Below are positions 6,381-10,946 of a stretch of DNA of 10,946 nt, piece by piece. How positions within the stretch are numbered: the first letter of the stretch is position 1; each line of letters starts with the position of its first letter. The position numbers and the translations under genes are program-made. Below the pieces are notes generated by a model. That model saw only the letters and a list, made by a program, of their open reading frames with translations. It ran no database searches and was not told the origin of the DNA. This DNA is from Bacillota bacterium (GTDB lineage Bacteria > Bacillota > Sulfobacillia > RBS10-35 > JAJYVN01): contig JAKAUG010000372.1 of assembly GCA_021827805.1 (NCBI GenBank), positions 1 to 10,946 on the forward strand, in the 5' to 3' direction.

Positions 6381-6410
6381 CGGGCTCCAAGCGGAGGGGG
6401 TCCTGGAACC

Positions 6411-8624
6411 GTGTGGGTCGGTGTGGCCGGCTCCGTGCTTCTCTGGTTGGCCCTGGCGGCCGCACCGACGGCTGCGGCGCTGCTCTACCTGGGTGAACGT
6501 CTGGGCCGTCCGCCGTTGTTGGCCTGGGGCCGCCGCGCCTTCTGGGCCCTGGTGGTGCTGGTGCTGGGCGCGTCGGTCCTGCTCGACGGGGCGCTCGTGG
6601 GCGATGACTTCCGGCTGAGTTTTGTATACGGGCACAGCAGCGTGCAGACCCCACTGCTCTTCCGCCTGGCCGCGCTCTGGGGCGGGCAGCGCGGCTCGCT
6701 GCTCCTGTGGCTGACCCTGCTCTGCCTGTATGGGGCATACCTGTTGGCGTGGCCTCCGCGCGAGGGCCAGGAACTGCTGCCCTACGCCCTGGCCGTGATC
6801 GCCGGCAGCTCCACGGTCTTCGTGCTCCTGGTCGCCGCCGTCGCCTCCCCGTTTGCCCTTTTGCCCCCGGGCGCCGTCGACGGTGTGGGCCTGAACCGCC
6901 TGTTGCACAACGGGGCCTTTCTGCTGCATCCCGTCGTGATCTACCTCGGATTTGTGGGCTTCACCGTGCCCTTCGCCTTCGCCATGGCTGGGCTGTTGCG
7001 CGGCGAGACGGGGGACAACTGGATCCGCGTCACGCACCGCTGGGCCCTGACGGCCTGGGCGCTGCTCTCGGCCGGGATCCTGCTCGGCGCCCATTGGTCC
7101 TATCACGTGCTGGGCTGGGGCGGGTACTGGTCCTTCGATCCGGTCGAGAACGCGGCCCTGTTGCCCTGGCTGCTCGGCACGGCCTTCATCCACTCGGCGC
7201 TGGTGCAGGAGCGGCGGGGCCTGCTCAAGCTGTGGAACGCGTCCCTGGTCTCCGGCACGTACATCCTGACCCTTTTTGGCACCTTCCTCACGCGCAGCGG
7301 CATCGTGCAGTCGGTGCACACCTTCGCCGAGTCCTCGATCGGTGGATACCTGCTGGCGGCCTGCGGCCTGACGGTGGCCCTGGCGGTCTATCTCATCGGC
7401 TCCCGCCTGGAGCTCCTGGCGGACGAGCGGCGGATGGACAGCCTGGTCAGCAAGGAGGGCGCCTTCCTGCTGAACAACGTGGTGTTCCTGTCCCTGGCGC
7501 TCACGGTGCTCGTGGGCACGCTGGTCCCGGTGCTCTCCCCATACTTCGGTCCGGCCGTCAGCGTGGGCGCTCCGTACTTTGAGCGCGTGAGCGCCCCGCT
7601 CTTCACCGTGCTGCTCCTGCTGGCGGGCGTGGGGCCTCTGGTGGCCTGGCGGCGTGCGGGCGCGCCGGAGCTTGCGCGGCACTTGCTGGCGCCACTTCTC
7701 GCGGCCGCCGGTTTCGCCGCCGTGCTCGCGAGCCTCGGCCTGCGGCCGCTCACGGTGGTGGTGGGGCTTTCGTGTGCGTTCTTCGCGGTCGCCGCGGTCC
7801 TCTACGACTTCGGGTTGGGCGTCCAGGCCCGTCGGGCCATCCAGCCGGGGGGCGTGCTGGGCGCGGCCTGGCAGTTGGTGGCCCGCAACCCGCGCCGCTA
7901 CGGGGGCTACCTGGTGCACGTGGCGATGGCCGTGATCGCCGCCGGGGTGGTGGGCAGCCAGGCCTTCCAGCGGCAGTATCAGGGCGTGACGCTGGCGGTG
8001 GGGCAGACGGCCCAGGTGGGGAACCTCGGTCTGACCTATGAGGGCCTCGGGACCGAGCCCGCGGGCGCGATGGTGGCGACCTATGCCCGGGTACAGATCT
8101 CCAGCGGAGACAGGACCGTGGCCGAGCTCCTCCCCGCCCTGGAACTTGGTGCGGACGCGGCGACCGAGGCTGGTCCCACCTTCGTCCCGGCGATTGCGGG
8201 CGGGCCGCTGCGGGATATCTACGTGGTCTTCATGGGATATACCGCCGACGGCGCCCTGGCTGGATTCAACGTCTTCGTGAACCCCCTGGTCCTCTGGATC
8301 TGGGTGGGGGGGGCGCTGTTGGTGGCGGGGGCGCTGTTCAGCCTCTGGCCACGCGCTCAGACGCTCGCCCGTCCGCGCAGCAGCCGCGTCTTCGGCCTGT
8401 GGTCCGAACTGGAGTATGACCACCGCATGGGCAAGGTGACCCTGGCCGACTACCAGACCCTGCGTGCCCGCTACGCGGCGGAGGCCTCCGAGGCCCTGCG
8501 GCGCGAGCGTGAGGACCGGGGGCACGTGCGGCTCGATCCCCGCACGGAGGCGGAGGTGGCAGGCCTGGCGCGCCAGATGCTCGCGGCCAGGCCCGGTTCG
8601 GGCGCGGAGGTGGGCGCACCTTGA
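6411..8624 (+). CDS. ccmF: Haem lyase CcmF with a C-terminal CcmI-like extension
   Basis: CcmF, with CcmH, attaches haem to apocytochrome c outside the membrane. This 737-aa multi-spanning protein has the WWD region at 236-247 (WGGYWSFDPVEN), followed by PWLLGTAFIHS. All four haem-ligand histidines known from E. coli CcmF appear to be present: His173 (LLHP), His261 (FIHS), His303 (SVHTFAE) and His503 (YLVHVAM). A periplasmic domain (about 512-620) precedes the last helix (about 625-646). The usual second aromatic of the WWD core is Phe242 rather than Trp. Residues about 660-737 are an extra cytoplasmic tail with SELEYDHRMGKVTLADYQTL, like the short helical segment of CcmI-type proteins. An in-frame TAA at 6378 limits upstream starts. 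GTG 6411 follows GGAGGGGG (6393-6400). The stop overlaps the next TTG start. Confidence 0.95.
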   Translation: MWVGVAGSVLLWLALAAAPTAAALLYLGERLGRPPLLAWGRRAFWALVVLVLGASVLLDGALVGDDFRLSFVYGHSSVQTPLLFRLAALWGGQRGSLLLWLTLLCLYGAYLLAWPPREGQELLPYALAVIAGSSTVFVLLVAAVASPFALLPPGAVDGVGLNRLLHNGAFLLHPVVIYLGFVGFTVPFAFAMAGLLRGETGDNWIRVTHRWALTAWALLSAGILLGAHWSYHVLGWGGYWSFDPVENAALLPWLLGTAFIHSALVQERRGLLKLWNASLVSGTYILTLFGTFLTRSGIVQSVHTFAESSIGGYLLAACGLTVALAVYLIGSRLELLADERRMDSLVSKEGAFLLNNVVFLSLALTVLVGTLVPVLSPYFGPAVSVGAPYFERVSAPLFTVLLLLAGVGPLVAWRRAGAPELARHLLAPLLAAAGFAAVLASLGLRPLTVVVGLSCAFFAVAAVLYDFGLGVQARRAIQPGGVLGAAWQLVARNPRRYGGYLVHVAMAVIAAGVVGSQAFQRQYQGVTLAVGQTAQVGNLGLTYEGLGTEPAGAMVATYARVQISSGDRTVAELLPALELGADAATEAGPTFVPAIAGGPLRDIYVVFMGYTADGALAGFNVFVNPLVLWIWVGGALLVAGALFSLWPRAQTLARPRSSRVFGLWSELEYDHRMGKVTLADYQTLRARYAAEASEALRREREDRGHVRLDPRTEAEVAGLARQMLAARPGSGAEVGAP

Positions 8625-9469
8625 GGCCGTGGGCGGTGTGCGGGATCCTGCTGGCGGCGCTGGCGCTGGGATCCGCTCCGGCCCTGGCCTCCTCCGGACT
8701 GGCCCCGGTCGAGAACATCACGGCCCCCCTGGTGGTGGACCGCCTCGTCCTCGTCGCGATACCGAGGCCTCCCGCCGCTCTTGATGTGGACGAACTCATC
8801 GATGGGTACAACGGATCCAGCCAGACGGTGCATGCGGTGAGCCTGGCCCTGCCGGCCGGGGCCGTCGGGGTGACCCCTGGGGCGGGGATCTCGGCGGCCG
8901 ACTTCCGATACAGCGCGGAGACGGCCCACCTGGCGGTGAACCTTGCCCCCGGTCAGGCCCTGCATGTCTCCCTCAGCTACGTGCTGTCCTGGAACGGTGG
9001 TCGGCTCGGGGTGCCCGTCACCGCCCCCACGCTGCTTCTGACGGTGCTGCTGCCGCGCCCGCACTGGATCCTGCGGGCGCCGGGTTTCCGCTCCCTGCCG
9101 CCGCTCGTGCTGCCGGGCGGGCAGCAGATGGCGGCGTACGCCACCCTCACGCCCAGCGCGGGTGCCATGCTGACGCTCCACGTGCTTCCGGACCTCTGGA
9201 CCCCAGCCCGGCGCTGGGTCGCCCTGGGGGTGGCCCTCGCGGCCGTGGCCGCGCTCGCGGTGCTCGCGAGCCGAGCGCTCGGCGCCTGGCGCCGACGCCG
9301 GCGGGAGCGCCGCGCTCGCCTGGTGCGGTCCCTCGCCTCCCTGGACGCGGCACTGGCCGCGGGCGCGCTCTCGGCGGAGGAGCACCGGGAGCGACGCAGG
9401 GGACTCGTCGACGCGTACCTGGTCCCGGCCCTCTCCCATCCCGCGGCGGAGCAGAGTCGTGGAGGCTGA
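8621..9469 (+). CDS. Unrecognised exported single-pass membrane protein, ccmF-coupled
   Basis: I do not recognise a named family. The 282-aa protein has a likely signal peptide (1-23, ALA before SSG), then an outward-facing region of about 165 residues made of alternating beta-like segments (for example TVHAVSLALPAGAV, HLAVNLAPGQALHVSLSYVL). This suggests one or two beta-sandwich domains. A transmembrane helix follows at about 199-217, then a strongly basic cytoplasmic stretch (GAWRRRRRERRAR). It ends with a short helical hairpin, SLDAALAAGALSAEEHRERRRGLVDAY, that looks like a SHOCT or CcmI-type tail. No cysteine pair or CXXCH is present, so it is not a thioredoxin or cytochrome. TTG 8621 overlaps the ccmF stop (TTGA) and follows a strong GGAGGTG (8606-8612); its end overlaps tgt. 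Coupling implies a partner role to CcmF, perhaps as scaffold or apocytochrome chaperone. Confidence 0.75.
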   Translation: MRPWAVCGILLAALALGSAPALASSGLAPVENITAPLVVDRLVLVAIPRPPAALDVDELIDGYNGSSQTVHAVSLALPAGAVGVTPGAGISAADFRYSAETAHLAVNLAPGQALHVSLSYVLSWNGGRLGVPVTAPTLLLTVLLPRPHWILRAPGFRSLPPLVLPGGQQMAAYATLTPSAGAMLTLHVLPDLWTPARRWVALGVALAAVAALAVLASRALGAWRRRRRERRARLVRSLASLDAALAAGALSAEEHRERRRGLVDAYLVPALSHPAAEQSRGG

Positions 9470-10694
9470 ACTGGCGCCGCTCCCCGTGGAGGGCTTCCGT
9501 TTCTCCGCGCGGCTGGGACCGGGCGGCGGAGGAGCCCGGCTCGGGCGGCTGCGCACGCCGCACGGCGATGTGGATACGCCGGCCTTCATGCCTGTGGGCA
9601 CCCAGGCCAGCGTCAAGGGTCTGGCGCCCGACGAGGTGTGCGCCACGGGGGCCCAGATGCTGCTGGGGAACACCTATCACCTCTGGCTGCGCCCCGGAGA
9701 GGACGTGGTGGCCGCCCATGGCGGCCTGCATGTCTTCATGGGCTGGAGGGGACCGCTGCTCACGGACAGCGGCGGGTTCCAGGTCTTCAGCCTGGAGGAC
9801 CTGCGCCGCGTGGACGACAGCGGGGTCACCTTCTCGAGCCACCTGGATGGCAGCAGGCGGCAGCTGACCCCAGAGGTGGCGGTCGCCGTCCAGGAGGCCC
9901 TGGGCCCGGACGTGGCGATGGTGCTCGACCAGTGCGTGCCCTATCCCTGCGAGGCCGAGCAGGCCAGGGACGCGGTGCGCCGCACCCTGCTCTGGGCCGA
10001 GCGCAGCCGCCTGGCGCACCGGCGCCCCCGGCAGGCGCAGTTCGGGATCGTGCAGGGCGGCGTGCACACGGCCCTGCGCGCATGGTGTACGCGGGAGTTG
10101 GTGGCCATGGACTTTGCCGGGTATGCCCTGGGGTCGCTGTCTGTGGGGGAACCTCTGTCGGAGATGTGCCGCGTGCTGGATGAGACGGTGGAACTGCTGC
10201 CGGCGTTCCGGCCGCGCTATCTGATGGGGATCGGTTCCCCGGACTATATCCTGGAGGCGGTCTGGCGGGGCATCGACCTGATGGACTCCGTGCTCCCGAC
10301 CCGCACGGCGCGCACCGGCACGGCCCTGGTGCTGCCTGCGGGCCTTGTGCCCAGCGAGAGCGGGCTTGAGGTGCCGACCACGGACTTCCCGGAGGGACGG
10401 CGCGGGCGTCTGGTGGTCCGCAACGCGGCCTACGCCCGCGATCTGGCGCCGATCGACCCCACCTGCGGCTGCGCCTGCTGCCGGAACCACACGCGTTCCT
10501 ACCTGCGGCATCTCTTCCGCGCGCGCGAGATGCTGGGGCCGCGGCTGCTGAGCGTGCACAATCTGCACACCCTGCAGCGCCTGATGCGCGCGCTCCGCGC
10601 CGCCATCGCCACCGGCACCCTCGCGGAGTTCCGCCAGCGCTTTTGGCGACAGGCCCAGCCCTGGGCGTTGGCCAACCGTGAGCCAGGGTCCTGA
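9459..10694 (+). CDS. tgt: tRNA-guanine transglycosylase (Tgt)
   Basis: Tgt exchanges guanine-34 for preQ1 in tRNAs with GUN anticodons, the step before QueA. The 411-aa protein has the family core: TPAFMPVGT (40-48), GNTYHLWLRPG (70-80), TDSGGFQVFSL (Asp103, general base), MVLDQC (Asp157), FGIVQGG (195-201), LSVGE (227-231), MDSVLPTRTAR with the nucleophile Asp276, and the zinc site Cys336, Cys338, Cys341 and His367. It is the bacterial, preQ1-using type by the Cys159 and Val229 positions. Ser226 replaces the second glycine of the usual GGLSVGE pocket loop, Gln158 replaces the usual Glu, and an extra Cys340 lies in the zinc loop. GTG 9459 overlaps the preceding gene by 11 nt and has GGAG 7 nt upstream. 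The yajC/secD genes that often follow are absent. Confidence 0.96.
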   Translation: MEAELAPLPVEGFRFSARLGPGGGGARLGRLRTPHGDVDTPAFMPVGTQASVKGLAPDEVCATGAQMLLGNTYHLWLRPGEDVVAAHGGLHVFMGWRGPLLTDSGGFQVFSLEDLRRVDDSGVTFSSHLDGSRRQLTPEVAVAVQEALGPDVAMVLDQCVPYPCEAEQARDAVRRTLLWAERSRLAHRRPRQAQFGIVQGGVHTALRAWCTRELVAMDFAGYALGSLSVGEPLSEMCRVLDETVELLPAFRPRYLMGIGSPDYILEAVWRGIDLMDSVLPTRTARTGTALVLPAGLVPSESGLEVPTTDFPEGRRGRLVVRNAAYARDLAPIDPTCGCACCRNHTRSYLRHLFRAREMLGPRLLSVHNLHTLQRLMRALRAAIATGTLAEFRQRFWRQAQPWALANREPGS

Positions 10695-10702
10695 GGGCGG
10701 CG

Positions 10703-10731
10703 TTGCCCGTCCGTCGCCGAGCCGCTATGCT
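10703..10731 (+). promoter_or_regulatory. Candidate SigA-type promoter for the carboxyltransferase gene
   Basis: TTGCCC (10703-10708) and TATGCT (10726-10731) are spaced by exactly 17 nt, each matching 4 of 6 consensus bases. It lies 8 nt after the tgt stop, in the only gap between tgt and the next gene. Predicted start near 10738 leaves a leader of about 64 nt. This is the best-spaced promoter in the window and marks the start of a new transcription unit. Confidence 0.5.
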
Positions 10732-10737
10732 GGGGCT

Positions 10738-10769
10738 GCGGCCCAGCGGGGCCGCGCTTTGTGTGTCTT
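10738..10769 (+). terminator. Hairpin with T-rich tail after tgt
   Basis: GCGGCCC (10738-10744) pairs perfectly with GGGCCGC (10749-10755) around an AGCG loop, and is followed after GC by TTTGTGTGTCTT, unusually T-rich for this DNA. It looks like a weak intrinsic terminator for transcripts coming from tgt. The stem begins where the promoter at 10703-10731 would start transcription, so for that promoter it would instead be a 5'-end stem-loop. Confidence 0.45.
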
Positions 10770-10801
10770 CCGCCGCCGCTGTCCCAGAGGGGAGAGGGAT
10801 C

Positions 10802-10946
10802 GTGCCCACAGGGCATCCGTCGGACCCGAGCGCGGAACTGCGGGCGCGGGAGCGAGCGCTCTCGGACGCCGGGCGAGGTCAGGCCGTCGCCCGCCAGCAT
10901 GAACGGGGGCGCCTCACGGCGCGCGAGCGGCTGGATCTGCTGCTGG
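10802..10946 (+). CDS. Biotin-dependent acyl-CoA carboxylase carboxyltransferase subunit, N-terminus (partial)
   Basis: Only 48 codons are inside the window; the gene runs off the end. The visible sequence after a variable start ends with ARQHERGRLTARERLDLLL, the characteristic N-terminal signature of AccD5/PccB/MmdA-type carboxyltransferases, which move CO2 from carboxybiotin to propionyl-, acetyl- or methylmalonyl-CoA. The substrate cannot be told from this part. GTG 10802 is preceded by GGGGAGAGGG with suitable spacing. It has its own candidate promoter and is not obviously part of the tgt operon. Confidence 0.85.
   Translation, partial: MPTGHPSDPSAELRARERALSDAGRGQAVARQHERGRLTARERLDLLL

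Larger units (their letters stand above)
5950..6410 (+). other. 461-bp gap before ccmF, dense in hairpins
   Basis: No ordinary gene was found on either strand. Visible inverted repeats are GGTCT/AGACC (6019-6033); an 8-bp stem CACCCGCG/CGCGGGTG extended by CCG/CGG (6038-6067); the near-palindrome CTCCATG-G-CATGGAG (6155-6169); TCCGCCG-C-TCCC / GGGA-A-CGGCGGA (6199-6228); CCGCCC/GGGCGG (6294-6311); and a nested hairpin at 6322-6352. None is followed by a T-run. I see no tRNA, tmRNA, RNase P or familiar riboswitch core. The region could be a long structured leader for ccmF or simply GC-rich spacer. It also holds an extended -10 promoter candidate and two possible short ORFs listed separately. 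Confidence 0.6.

Noticed and set aside
5950..6410. Remnant ccmE or another decayed gene in the gap
   Set aside because: Translations in all frames gave no CcmE-like OB-fold sequence or His-x-x-x-Tyr motif and no fragments of a known protein.
5950..6410. tRNA, tmRNA, RNase P, SRP or known metabolite riboswitch in the gap
   Set aside because: None of the conserved cores (for example GGTTCGA-type T-loops, the RNase P or tmRNA ends, thiamine or cobalamin boxes) was recognised by eye; an Infernal/Rfam scan would settle it.
6390..6415. T-box-like TGGAACCGTG just before ccmF
   Set aside because: It resembles the T-box core, but I could not find a specifier-containing stem I, a flanking antiterminator helix or a terminator, and ccmF is not an amino-acid-related gene.
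6186..8525. 779-aa minus-strand open frame opposite ccmF
   Set aside because: The translation is dominated by Gln, Gly, His and Arg with no domain-like pattern; it mirrors ccmF codons.

Overview
The window is a GC-rich stretch in which every convincing gene lies on the + strand and the genes are tightly packed. Most genes start with GTG or TTG, and Shine-Dalgarno sequences are G-rich. A SigI/RsgI pair, known mainly from Bacillota, together with a System I type cytochrome c haem-lyase cluster and very high GC, suggests a deep-branching, high-GC member of the Firmicutes (for example the Limnochordia, Symbiobacteriia or Thermaerobacter-like groups). This assignment is an inference; nothing here fixes the species.

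Layout: the 3' end of ruvB (2-172); the sigma factor gene sigI (251-1036) and its membrane anti-sigma factor rsgI (1044-2393); a hairpin and a candidate promoter; queA (2532-3602); then a run of cytochrome c maturation genes. These encode a thioredoxin/beta-propeller fusion (3615-4922), a second membrane-anchored thioredoxin-like protein (4919-5479) and CcmH (5482-5949). A 461-bp gap follows that holds hairpins, an extended -10 promoter candidate and two possible short translated ORFs. After it come ccmF with an extra C-terminal domain (6411-8624), an unrecognised membrane protein (8621-9469) and tgt (9459-10694). A promoter and hairpin then precede the first 48 codons of a biotin-dependent carboxylase carboxyltransferase subunit (10802-10946).

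How the genes work together: ruvB, queA and tgt are commonly neighbours in bacteria (Holliday junction migration plus two queuosine-tRNA steps). Here that backbone is split twice, by sigI-rsgI and by a haem-lyase module. In the module, the thioredoxins and CcmH would keep apocytochrome CXXCH cysteines reduced, and CcmF would attach haem outside the membrane. The 282-aa membrane protein is translationally coupled between CcmF and Tgt and is a candidate accessory. The haem-delivery genes ccmA-E are not in the window.

Points of most interest: the thioredoxin-propeller fusion; the CcmF C-terminal extension and a Trp-to-Phe change in its WWD motif; the unrecognised coupled membrane protein with a similar short cytoplasmic tail; and the gap before ccmF, with an SD-preceded Cys-Pro-containing small ORF and an 11-codon upstream ORF whose SD sits in a hairpin loop. 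No mobile element, CRISPR array, tRNA or rRNA was seen.
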